This document shows, piece after piece, positions 48,534 to 59,915 of a stretch of DNA of 64,000 nt. Location: contig OY756139.1 in assembly GCA_963576785.1 (NCBI GenBank), positions 2,604,001 to 2,668,000 on the forward strand, read 5' to 3'. The stretch's first letter is position 1. Every line of letters begins with the position of its first letter. A model generated the notes under the pieces. It did not search any database. It saw nothing but the letters and a program-made list of their open reading frames with translations, and had not been told where the DNA came from. Source of the DNA: Chlorophyllum brunneum. Taxonomy: Eukaryota; Basidiomycota; Agaricomycetes; Agaricales; Agaricaceae. The position numbers and the translations under genes were made by a program.

Positions 48534-50232
48534 TCAACAGAATAATCTCTTCCACCAGAGGACGAATCTGGTCCACCAGCTGCCTTCCCAACCATCGCTG
48601 CGCTGCTTTGAACTGACCCACATTGAACCTGTGCCGAAGCGGACGCGCAACCTCTCGTCCGCATTTTCTCCCTCCTCGATATCTGCGGGACGTCGGGTAC
48701 TCAAGTGAAAGCGAGGCAAAGCACGGCGGGAGACAAACGAAGGGAACAGGCTGAGCAGGTGGAGAACTTCTGGATCCGTGAGGTCTGGTGATGTCCATAC
48801 TCGCAGATATTCTCCTTCCAAATCTTCGTCGCCAACGTTTTTGAGCCGCAAGGGTGTAGTGACGTCATCTCCGAATGCAGTAGTTGGACTTGAGGGCTCT
48901 TCTGAAGGCCCTACTGACGTCGTGGCTGATGATAAATATGACGAGGTGGTAACGACAGATCGTGAGGGTGGAGGAGTATCCAAGAATGGGTCACTTGGAG
49001 CGCGGATGCGCTTGGTGTGAGTAGTTGGGGGAGGAGGTTTGGAATCGGAAGGAAGGGGCTGAGATCGTGTTCGCGAGTGAATCGGTGTGAGGCCTGTAAA
49101 TTTCTGTGATCCATAAATGGCGCCGAAATGTTTGGATGAAGGTTGTTCTTCGAATGCCAAAACCTGGTGAGAAAAAGTGAGTGGTTGTTATTAGGATACA
49201 TGGGAAGCATTGACTCCTTTCAAGACCTCGACTGCTTCCAGCATGAAGTTCTTCCCGCTGTGCAAAACGTTCGTCAAAAATCATTCATGTTCGTAAAAGT
49301 CGGTTTCAACTTACGCTGCTTCTTTGAGAACTGCATCATCAAATTCCCATTCGATCCGATTTCGTCCCGCTCCTCCAAGGCTTTCAGGGATTACTTGAAG
49401 CCGCAGAATGGCCCATAAGCTGGAGGGGGTCGATCAATATTTTCGGATTGACACCCGATTGCGAGGACGCCTTACGCTTCGAAAAATGGCTTAGTTCCAG
49501 GTATACCCATAGTACACCAACTGTTGATAAACAGTTCCATTTGCTCGTAACGTTCTTGAATCACAAAGGTGTGACGAAATTCCAGATAATAGAACGGTTG
49601 CCGCTTACCTTTCTGGGCTTCTTTACTACGGGGATTAGGTCTCAGGTGGGCTGAAAGAGAGGCACCAGGTTGAATGAAGGACAGGTGTGCTTGAAGTTCA
49701 GCATGACGGCGTGCGCTAACAGAACGATGATAAGCTTCGCGAATAGACGACTGCACCCGAGAAAAAGGAGCTCGATGCGAAGGTGGAAGGGAAGAGAGTG
49801 ACTGTGTCATAGACTGTCCAGCTTGTTCGTCCTGTTTGTAATACCTGATTTGGTTTGAGGTGAGAGGGGAGAATTTTGACATTTGAGGTAAGCATACCAT
49901 GCTGTGCACTGTTCTGCAAACTTCTCCAGATCATTTGGTGCTATACCAACGGGGGTTTGCGAGCGATTACGTGCGCTAGGGGTAGGGGGAGGTGTGGCGC
50001 GTCCACTCTTCAGCTGGGAACGGCCAGGGAGTATAGGTGATGTAGGGGTTCCAAAAGACCTAGGACTTATTGGAGGAGAGATTGTGGCAGAAGGAAGGTC
50101 ATAAAGGAGCGTCTGAGAGTCACGATGACTGCTAACAGTAGAAGTTGGCCGGAACGTTGTACTGTCGAAGTTGAGAGGTGCTGGGGGCTGCCGGGGTCGA
50201 GGGGCTTGTAGTCGGTAAGAAGGGGCTGCCAT
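48534..50232 (-). CDS. conserved protein of unknown function, Trp-rich C-terminus
   Basis: I do not recognise a named family. The spliced chain begins MAAPSYRLQAPRPRQPPAPL, with a Ser/Pro/Thr-rich disordered start. It then has a helical core: NDLEKFAEQCTAWYYKQDEQ, LPPSHRAPFSRVQSSIREAY, RRHAELQAHLSFIQPGASL, KERYEQMELFINSWCTMGIP and GTKPFFEA. Further exons give LWAILRLQVIPES, NRIEWEFDDAVLKEAA and GKNFMLEAVEVLKG. After a long last intron comes a 208-codon exon (49160-48534) with a disordered part, then LEGEYLRVWTSPDLTDPEVL and LLSLFPSFVSRRALPRF, ending WWTRFVLWWKRLFC. Splice borders are clean (for example the Trp-Tyr join near 49900 and 49845), and the phases agree across exons, so the gene is real. 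The aromatic, basic C-terminus with a final Cys could bind membrane or be lipid-modified; that is inference. Confidence 0.75.
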
Positions 50233-52857
50233 TGAACGGAAAGATGAAGCAGATAAGCGAGCTGCTCAGGAACTAGAGACACAGTGGAGACTGCAGGGTA
50301 TGCGTGGGTTTAGCTGGGATGCCCGACAGGTGCAGCCAGGTAACGGTTGGCCCACTCGCAAGGCACTCCCGAACAGCACAACCCCGTCACCGTCACAATA
50401 CATGTCACACCAGCCCATTGGGGAATCCCTCCTGCTCAGCGACTACTGCCTATCTTTCCACTCCGAGTCGGACTCCTGGGCCCATTGTGTCCGTTAGGCT
50501 GACCGTTTGTATGCTCTACGGGTCGGGCCATTTAGACCAGTCTATGGTGTTTCGATTACACGAAGAAATTTCGGGAATACTTCCTTCCCAAAGACACCAA
50601 CGAAACGCGCGAGCCGCTCTTTGGGGATCAAAATCATGTTCCGTATTAGATGCCGTCCGGGGGTTATGTTCTCGGACCTGAACTGCGTCGGCTAGTGTCA
50701 TGATTGGAGGACAGTGCCTTGGATGCCAACCTCCCTCAACGACAGCCTTGAATAAATTGTAGGTGTTTTTGGAGCCATGTGTAATTGCATACAAACGTTG
50801 CATACATTTAAAGTATCGTAAAGCAGCACGCAGGCCATTGCGTTAAATTTGACGCTCCAGGAGCTCACACTCCCCTGTGGATGACAAAGCTAAGTTGATG
50901 GATGTCCACATCCATTCCGTACATCTGCATGAACCTCAGATCGGCGGATCCACGACAAAGTCGTCGCTGAGGGGGGCGTCAGGTGCTGTCATACGTTCTA
51001 AACTATCTTTCGTCTGAACCTGGCCCTCAACCTTTGAATGGGTGCTGTGCAGCTGGCCTGACTAACCCATCACCCCGATACCCTAGAGCAACTCTAACTC
51101 CTTTCTACAGAGCTGTGCCGGCATCTACGAGCCACATGGTTGTTGGGCCAAGTGACAAGTCTATTATTAAAGGATGGCTTCCAGAATGTGATTGGAGCGA
51201 AAGTAGCTGGCATTGGCTAAGGTATATAAACGCCCATATTATTTTGGGACGTTCGGGACCATGAAGGCTGTTACCGGTTCACAGTCGCAAGTGTTGGGTG
51301 GTACCTGCAGCACCGGACATTGGGATGCTGGGTGATCATTTCATTGTCGCTCTTAGGGACCGGGATGATCCAGTCATACTCGGAACCATTGGGGAAGGTA
51401 AGGCAACGAGGGCGTTCTGCAGGAGAGGGTTATAATCAGAATATGATGTGTCATCATGCATAATCACATAATGGATGGATAGAAGATGCGAGGCATGAGG
51501 TTGTTGCCCAAAGGAATCCCAGGTTCAAACAAATACTGATGCCGTCACCGCTGTTTTCGGTGGAATCCGTTGCATCCAGAATCATTCGGAGAGTCGGAGG
51601 AAGAGTCTCCGAGACCCCACAACAGTATGTAGCTCAAGACGTGGGATACAGACTGAAAAGGTGTAATGTGACCAGTCAAACAATGGTTCCCCAAGGCGGG
51701 GTACAAGAGGACACATTGTGCACTGAAATTTCCAGCAAGTCATATCCATTCTGTTAACCCATGCATGCGTGTCACCATACATAAAAGGGTACCTGACTAG
51801 AATCCTCAGCCCGAGTGCAGAACAGAAGAAGAGGGGTGACGGGTCATGGACGAACAGATTTCAATCCGAGATGTGAGATGAATACTTGAGTTTTCAATCA
51901 AAGGGTGGATATGTGAATGCCTAAACTTGGATGACATTTCGAGGATGCTGCACAAATCTTGGTATGTTGAAAATGAGCTCACGGAAGATACCGATGAGAT
52001 CTCTGATGGGATCGCGGCTGGGGGAAATAACAGAATTCTAATTCCGCCGACCCACTGGAGACGAAGCGCCATAAGGTACTGGAGAGACCACCCAGAGGCT
52101 GACCAATCGGGAAATAGGGCAAGCATCTCGGAGCGGATGATTTCGAAATACTGAAGGGAACCGATAGGCTGAGGAACTGCAGATGGCACGAGAAAAAGTG
52201 CAGGAGGCGCAGTGACTAATGAACAGAATCAATTCAGGATGGATTTCATGTTGCCTCGAATCGAGATTGTAATAGATGGAGGCAAATCTATGATCTGGTC
52301 GTGCTGTAACCGGAATCCGCGGCGCCAGGTCGGGATAGATCTCAGCTTGTCGAAATAGAGTTCCTGGTCGAGAAATCTGATATAAGAGCTCTGTGTTGTA
52401 GACGAGTTTGAATCCCACTTTCTTGTCGTACCGACTCCGTTTTCTGATCACTCCACTAAAGCAGGCTTCTTGCCTTGCGTGCTAGTCGACTCGGCATACG
52501 ATCTGCGGTAGGTAGCTCCCTCCGGTTATTAAGCCGCCGTGTTCGCTCATACGCCATAGTGGGCAGGAGCTCTATCACCGCACCTGACACGAAATTTTGC
52601 AGCCAAAATTTGAGCGCGCACAGGTAGTCGAACAACCTTTGACATGAGGATCGAGCGAGAACTGACCATCATTCCTTGGCAGCGTCTAAGGCCGCACAGA
52701 CTCGAAGCTATTTTTTTTTCGCCACGCGAGAGAACAGAGCTCTCCGAGCAGCGAACACAAAAAACCAGCAGTCGGAGCCATTAGTTTACGGCCCAGACTG
52801 TTCAGTACTGGTTGTCTGCCGGTTGCGGCAAACACCGAACGCCGATCAGATTTTGGT
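50233..52857. other. gene-poor interval 5' of the CSL gene
   Basis: About 2.6 kb with no supported gene. A 75-codon plus-strand frame at 51927-52154 starts MDDISRMLHKSWYVENELTE and overlaps longer minus-strand frames; neither has a known relative or flanking exons that I can see. The last few hundred bases are probably the promoter and leader of the CSL gene. Confidence 0.45.
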
Positions 52858-55800
52858 ATGAACATTGACAACACCAATCATTCATCCTCTGTTGCACCCC
52901 GCTCTATTCCTGCTCCTTCTGAACTAAACCGCTGGGACCTCTCTGAAGCACTCAGCCCCTCCTCTTCTGCACCCGATTACTCTCCAGACCGCAAAATGTC
53001 TCTGGACTTTGCTGCTAAGGCCTCGCAGCCCCACCACAGCCTCTATGGCCAGCCCGACCTTGATCAGCCTTTCAATATACCCAATTCCGAAAATGTGAGT
53101 GCCTCATCTTCAGCCCCGTTTCCCTTGGATGCTCAATGTACTACCAGGCCGACGCTATGGAAACCGCGGAACACCCAAATTACGAACTCTTCCCCAACTC
53201 TGCCTCCAATGGTTCCCTTTCCTCTCAGGCTTACCGCACGAATGCATCCTCGTCCTCATCCCTAGGCCACAACTACGGCATCAATTCTGAGAACCTCTAT
53301 AGTCATCCCCCGTTCAACGATTCTGTGCCGTCCTTCACCGGTTCCAATAGCAGCAATCCTTACGACATTATGGGTGGACTGCCCTCTTCTTACAACAGCA
53401 GTAGTAGCGGAAAGGTCTCGCCACTGACCCCCGATTCCGTGAGCGGCTTCAATGCACCTCCTGATTTCCCTCCTTCACTTGGGGTGAAGGATTTCCAACC
53501 CAACTACCAAGACATTGAGCGCCGTCTGCCTGGCACCGGATACTCAACGACGGGGTTCGATGATTATGGTATTGGTAATATCAATACTGGCGTCACCTAC
53601 CCTGGCAATGGCCTCCAACCGTACCAAGAACGGATTGGTCGTTTCCCACCCGAACATCGATATAATCATTCAGGTCCCGTCCCCAATGTCTCCCATATGC
53701 CGCCTGGCGTGCCTCCGCATGCAACACATGGCGTTCCTTTCGATGGAATGTCACCGCACTACCAACCGGACCCGCATCAAGATATGTCGCTGCGCATGCC
53801 TACCGTCGATGAGACACTAGCCCGCATGCGCCTTCACCCAATTATGGGACAGTCCAATGATCTTCAGACTTTTATCCGGTAAGCTCCACATCGGCGTTGA
53901 AAGGATTGATACTCATACCCTGCGACAGCCCCTACCTTGATCAATATGTTCGTACAGCTAATCGCCTCGCCTTCGGTGAGAGGACAATCATTGTCATGTC
54001 TAGCAAGGTAGCACAGAAATCCTATGGTACAGAAAAACGGTACGCTGGAACTCCTTTGTTCCGTGAGGTCATCGCTGAGCCACCTCTTTAGATTCCTTTG
54101 TCCTCCTCCGACAGCGATCATGATCGGGAATTCTTGGTGGACCGATGTCGTCCGGAGAGGCGAAGACCCGAAACTTTGCCCTCCCCGGGTTGTCATATCT
54201 ATCTCCGGAGAGCCTGTTCCGCAGGAGGGATCAATTGAGTGGACAGGTTCATCTGGTAAGGCGTTTGATGTCAGTGATCCTCCCACCGGTACCACATACA
54301 TCGGTCGCTGCGTCGGGAAGCAGCTATTCATCTCGGACGTCGACGAGAAGAAGAAGAAAGTCGAAGCCTTAGTTAAGGTTACTGCTCCTGCTTCGGATGA
54401 CGAACCCGAACGGGTCATTGGTGTCTTCCCCAGCCGACCCATCAAGGTCATCAGCAAACCGAGTAAGAAGAGGCAAAGTGCGAAAAACCTTGAGCGTAAG
54501 TTTGATGTGTTTGCTCATTAGTTCACTCGCTCATGATTCTTGGACAGTCTGTATCAACCATGGTTCCACGATTTCCTTGTTCCATCGTCTCCGATCTCAG
54601 ACCGTCTCTACCAAGTATCTTTGTGTTTCGGGCTCTGGCTCGTCATTCAAAGGCTCTGATGGGGCTCCGTTGATGGGGCTCGATCATCGATCACGTTCGA
54701 CTACGCCTTCTTTCATTGCTAGGACTGCAAGTTGGGGTAAGTGATTGACAGCCAGGATACCCGAACTCTGCTTGACTCCTTCGATCTGATAGATCCATTC
54801 GTTATGTATATTGTTGATGTCAACAAGCCTGCAGGGGGCATCGATGCTCCTCCTCCACCACCACCCCAGCCTGATTATCCCTCTCCTCCTCCCAATGCGA
54901 TACCCTTTACCAATAACGGCTCCCAGATACCCATCTACTACAACCAGACGGTCGTCTTACAATGTCTCACCTCCGGCGTTGTTAGCCCGGTCCTCATCAT
55001 TCGTAAGGTAGATCACCAAACCACAGTTGTCGGAGGCGGACTGCAAGAGGGTGCCAAGGGAGTCCCTGACCACTATTGTGCTCCCGGAGAAGTTTGCGGC
55101 GACCCTGTTTCACAGCTTCACAAGATTGCCTTTGAAGTCTATGACTCTGCGAAGACAATGCCCGAGCCAGGAACGCCTGGAGCTACTGGTGCATTCCTTT
55201 CGTGCATGGGAGAGAAGGTCAATACCTACCGTCCCATCGACGGCCGCCAATGGAACAATACTGTGAACAACTCGGGTTCACCCCTTCCCGGCTCTCCAAT
55301 CACTTCGACCCCGAAATCAAGCGGTAGCGAGTATTTTGGTCACCAGAACGTGGATAGTGCTCCTGCCTCGCCTTCCACAGCGGAGTTCACACCTCACGTT
55401 TCAAACGATGGTGGCCGCGTCAAGAAACCTCGATCAACCTCTAGCGCCGGTGGCGTTCCCAAAACGATGGCAAAAGGTCGCCGTCGTCCGAGTTCAGCCG
55501 GCTCCGTTTCCAGTCGGCGTGGTTCGGGCAGTGATGCTGGCGCATCTTCTGGTGCCCTTTGGCAGGTGGATATCGGTGAAACAAGCGTATGGACAATTGT
55601 CGGCACTGGTACGTGGAGAACCTCGTTATTCTCATGAAAGGATTAATAAATTTCCGTTTAGACCAAGTCCGCTACAACTTTTATGTCCCCCCAGTGTTGT
55701 TTGATAACCAGCATGCACCTCAGACGGGGTCCTTCCCCATACCATCAAAACCCGTGACGCCATTCCCCGGTGTTGTTAAATACCTCCCTCCTGACCGTGC

Positions 55801-56077
55801 GGCAGAAGCACCAAAGTCGAACTGCGCATCGGCACGCGCGGTGCTTGCAAAACCTAATCCTCATGCCTCCAAGATGCTGACCGTTTACGGAGAAAACTTC
55901 TCAAAGACAGAGCCCGTCAGCGTCTTCTTTGGATCTGATCCATCCCCGTATGTCGAGGTTCGTTGCACGGAGGTCCTCGGTTGTCTTCCACCAGAGAATC
56001 AGGTGCCTAAACGCCGCCCGATTGTCCTCGTTCGTGGTGATGGTGTTGTTTTCCCTTCCAACGTCATGTATCCCTAG
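52858..56077 (+). CDS. CSL-family transcription factor (CBF1/Su(H)/LAG-1)
   Basis: DNA-binding protein of the family that serves Notch signalling in animals; fungi have CSL proteins without Notch (Cbf11 and Cbf12 in fission yeast), where they act in lipid, adhesion and cell-cycle control. A long Ser/Asn/Pro-rich N-terminus (about 300 residues from MNIDNTNHSSSVAPRS) precedes the Rel-like N-terminal domain: TFIRPYLDQYVRTANRLAFG, IIVMSSKVAQKSYGTEKRFL and CPPPTAIMIGNSWW, with the DNA-contact loop intact. The beta-trefoil follows: VGKQLFISDVDEKKKKVEAL, LFHRLRSQTVSTKYLCV, YNQTVVLQCLTSGVVSPVLI and HKIAFEVYD. A 100-residue Ser/Gly/Arg-rich insert precedes WTIVGTDQVRYNFYVPP. The C-terminal Ig-like domain ends FPSNVMYP. 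At least six introns. Long N-terminal extension and trefoil inserts fit fungal CSL classes. Confidence 0.93.
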
Positions 56078-56904
56078 TGAACCTTTTGTATATCCCATCT
56101 CGACTGTTTCATCACCTATGCTCTCTGTGGAATCGTCGTTCTTGCTGTGTGTTATATAGTTCCTCCTACATCTGTATTTCATGGGCCCTATCCTGGAGCG
56201 CTCATCTAACTTACGGATCGAGCTCGACAGACTAAACCGCGTTGCCTAGCTCGTCAAATGTATTATGGTAAACTTTCGTGAAAATCGGCTTTATGGATTA
56301 TTTGTGCTATGACGAAAATTTTCGGTGTGCCATCGTGCTACCTTTTGAGGTTACTCAGGCTTGAATCTAGGTACCGACCAACAGTAGGGCGGTTAGCTGT
56401 AGTTAGAGAAGTCAGGGGGCGGCGCATCTTGAAACAATTGAGTATGTTGCCTGGCTAACTACATGTTTCAGACAGATGGCAACCGCTACATATGTATTCA
56501 GGAATGCCGATGACAAGCCTCGAGCACGTTAGTGTATCGCGGCCATCGAGTGGTCTTCGGGTGCGGCGCAGACTGTCGGACAAACTTAGGGCCCGCACGC
56601 GACGAGTCCTTGCCCCGCTCTTTCTTTCGGGGCGTGTCCCAACCGAACAAAGGTGTACAATACCCGCGGGGGCCCAGGTTAATCAGAGGATAGATCTGTC
56701 CGACAGACTCCTTGTTCGACTTTGTTGATTGCATTGAGTGATGAAGATCCAGAATCATGTGATTGTGAGTGTAAGCTCAACCTGTGCTCGATCCTCGTCA
56801 CCACTCTGTGCAACGTTGCTCTTCAAGGTAACTTCCAGCCAGCCTGGTGTGGAACCTTTCGAGCACAATTATTGTTATTGTGCCCGGCTTCTCCGCAGAT
56901 CACG
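56078..56904. other. intergenic
   Basis: 827 bp between two genes on the same strand: CSL 3' UTR and the upstream region of the small membrane protein. No gene was found; overlapping frames of 78-86 codons on both strands near 56490-56758 look like shadows of base composition. Confidence 0.4.
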
Positions 56905-57624
56905 ATGAACGTTATCTCATACATATCTACATTCACCTCCCAGATTGCATCTACCCCTCCATCGGCTGTTCCTGGCATCATCTTGGGCAGTTACACCAAA
57001 TATCTTTGGGATTATGAACCGGACTCTTGGGTAACGAAGATCGCATCCTCTTACCGAGTTCTTGCGCTCTTCATAGCTCTGCCAGTCATTGTGTTGGGTC
57101 TTTTGGTAAGCACGTTCGCCTGTCCCTGATCCTAAACTAAAACCTCTTCATGGTGGATTGTATTTGGTCGACGACGTGGTCCTGCTCCTTAGGATATCGC
57201 TTCCTACGGGATTGCTCGGACGCTGGGCATTGTTGATGATGTTAAGGCTTCCACAAGTGACCAAGCAACCGGCCCCAGACTGGGAAATGTGCCTCTGATC
57301 TACATCAACGGGGAGAGCTCACCATCCGAATACCAGCCTGACTCAGACCGCGAGTCGGGAACGGAGCGAATCAACGCTCAACGCAACGCGGCGTCCACTC
57401 TCCTTGCTGCATCCCAACCAAAAGCTTTCTATGCTTCAGAATCTGACGGCTTGAAGCTTGCTGGAGGAGATGTTTTCTCGCCTGCTGTATCTGAACCATC
57501 TTCGCCGACTATTTCACGCAAGACTACTCTCTTTGAAGGGGAGCAGGATGGGGATGATTATGAGAGGCTCGGAGGAAGTTTACGACAGCGACCAGCATGG
57601 GTAGGCGAAGAAAGTAATCAATGA
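56905..57624 (+). CDS. small single-pass membrane protein, unknown
   Basis: Two exons encode about 215 residues, with an intron at about 57105-57194 joining VIVLGLL to DIASYGIARTLGIVDD. The N-terminus MNVISYISTFTSQIASTPPS is followed by ILGSYTKYLWDYEPDSWVTK and one strong hydrophobic helix (VLALFIALPVIVLGLLDIASYG). The rest is hydrophilic, acidic and Ser-rich (SPSEYQPDSDRESGTERINA; TTLFEGEQDGDDYERLGG), with likely phosphorylation sites, ending RPAWVGEESNQ. No family is recognised. The topology suggests a short lumenal or extracellular N-terminus and a cytosolic tail, or the reverse. It converges with ESA1, whose stop lies 92 bp away. Confidence 0.7.
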
Positions 57625-57715
57625 TGGGCCACTATTGATAATGTACAGCGGAGCAATAATATAGTTTAGTTTACAACATGATAATAATTCGATACATAGA
57701 CAAAGACGGTCGACA

Positions 57716-59549
57716 TTACCATCCAAAGCGCAGCTGCTCTCGAGTAAATACGGGTGGTTTCCACTTCAGGAATTCCGGGTGAATTCTTCGTCGCCGCTTG
57801 GCCATAGCTTTCTGGTGCTTCTCGAGGACTGCATTATTAAGACATATCATATGCTGGCCCTTGTAATGCTTAAATAATTGAAGCGTCGTACAACTATGAG
57901 GGTATGAGTGCGATGCATAGGTGGAGAGACGACAAACGACATACGTATTCATGACGTCTGCATGCGTAATCGATGTCCTCTGAGCTATTTCATCTATACT
58001 AAGTTCGCCCTCTGGAGTGTTTAGAAGCAGATCAACGATGGTTTCTGCCCAGTAAGCCCGATAGCTAAGTAAACCCAGATCGCTGAGCGGTTTCTCAGGG
58101 CTTCCAAGTTTGTTCTCCTTCTTACTGAGCTCATAAGAGAACTCGATGAGAAGTTTACCATAACCATGGCGCTGGTGTTGTGGAAGTGCCAAGATACACG
58201 CGACATTATAGTTCTCAGCTGATTCCTTCTCTTTTGAGAAGTAGCCAATAACGTGACATCCTGAGGAGTCCCGCTTCGCCTAAAGGCATGCATCAGTCTG
58301 ACAATCAGCACTCGAAGGTATGTGGGATACCACACCATGACATAGTACATAAATGGAGTAACATCGTAGTATAAGGTCTTGCTGAATGGGACAAAGAAGT
58401 CAATGGATTGTTTGCATCTCAGAAGCAAATGCCACTTACTGATCCAGGAAGCACTTAGATAGCAAGCTGAGATTCCTGCACCATGTTAGTTGACGTTTTC
58501 CATCTATTTCATAAAAGGATATCTCCTCATGTCGGTAGATCTCATTTCCTGGAGGATGGAGCATGGTACAGCGCTTTCTGTGGCGAGAAAACATGAACTG
58601 TGAGGGAAAGAATGATAGACAGTATTCGCAGATGAATAGGACGGGAAGGTGGGCGAATTCCTTCGGATACGGGCTAAAGTACCAGGCGTCTACTTCGTAC
58701 TTTCCAATCTGTAAGCGATTGAGGTTCTTTACTCGCGTAATCTCCGAGATTGACTGGGTCATCGATCCAGAGGTTCGTAGCTTCTCTATCTCCTGTTCTT
58801 TGCTGAAGCCGGCCTGTGGCTGGGACTCCGGAGTCGAATCGTGCATGGCAATATCGAATGTTTGGATTTCCCCCTCGGCATCGATGTCCATCTCTCCTTC
58901 TGCGTCTTCTTCACCTTCAGCATCTTCTTCCTCCTCCTCTTCCTCTTCATCATGGGGAGCCTTCCTCTTCAAAGATGGTGGGATAGGGGAAGGTGAGGAA
59001 GGGTAATCACCACCGAGGTTGGGGGTGGAAGGAGCAGGAGTTGGGGAAGCAGCCTTAGCAGCATTGGAGGTCGCCTTCTTTAACAAGTTTTGACCGCGAG
59101 GAACTTTGCTAGGCACGGGTGTGTTTTTCTTCCCTGCTTGTGCCTTTGGTCTTGGCCATTCAAGGTCGCGACTGAGCACCAGCCGTGAACCAGCCACCCA
59201 TTCGTCCAAACGTTTGTTGAAGTGCTCCCAGTGAACAAAAAACTCCAGGTTATCCTCTGCTTTCGGTGGGGCCTCATTAGCGGTTTGTCTACGCGCATAG
59301 GGATTCTGTGGCTTCTCGCGTATTGATAGAATTTCTGCGAGACGCTCTTCTGTCTGACCATCTGGACCAGGGCGACGGATGTGGAGCTTGCAGCCAACCG
59401 AAACGATCTGATCAGAGCACGTGAGCATCGGATCTAGACAATCCAAATGAACAGCAGCCCGGCACCTCGCATACCTGTATGCTGTATGTTCCTCCGTGCG
59501 TGACCGGTGGTGGGGGCGCATCTGGCGCGGGCGTTGATTGAGAAACCAT
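57716..59549 (-). CDS. ESA1: MYST histone acetyltransferase (NuA4 catalytic subunit)
   Basis: Acetylates histones H4 and H2A as the catalytic subunit of NuA4; essential in yeasts. The start is MVSQSTPAPDAPPPPVTHGG. After a short intron comes the Tudor-knot/chromo-barrel: VGCKLHIRRP...EFFVHWEHFNKRLDEWV. A linker with an acidic Glu/Asp run (EEEEEEEEDAEGEEDAEGE) follows. The MYST domain starts IGKYEVDAWYFSPYP, with the C2HC zinc finger C-EY-C-LSFFPSQFMFSR-H-RKR-C. Then YYDVTPFMYYVMVAKRD, NVACILALPQHQRHGYGKLL (catalytic Cys and acetyl-CoA loop), SPEKPLSDLG (catalytic Glu) and SYRAYWAETI. The chain ends FTREQLRFGW. About six introns, one within the finger-proximal exon border near 58436 and others near 58278 and 57950. 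About 530 residues; all key residues seem present. Confidence 0.95.
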
Positions 59550-59915
59550 TTCTTTGTGCCAGAAGGTCGAGGAGCGACACGAATTGGGCAGGCCAGCGAA
59601 TAATGGTGACACGTCAGAATAGGGGCAACAGCCTCAGAGCCTCAGGTAAAAGGTAGCGACGGGTGGCCTGTGGGGGCGGCTATACGAGTCTGAAAGGCTG
59701 TAGAACGTTCGGTAGAGGGTGTAGAACCTGAGAAACGTTCGTCGCTGTTTGTCTTTACCACTGTCTTTTGCACCTGACTGTATTCCTGGGCTTGCTGACA
59801 AAGCTCTGAGGGGGTCCGTCACCTGAGCTGCGTTATGTCACCCGATTTAAGTCACGCGAAGCTGCATCAACTAATTTGAGTCGGTATATGACGATCCTCC
59901 AAGGCTCACAGCACC
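59550..59915. promoter_or_regulatory. divergent promoter ESA1 / DBP7
   Basis: 366 bp between divergent start codons, so the two genes probably share regulatory DNA. No specific element was identified. Confidence 0.4.
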
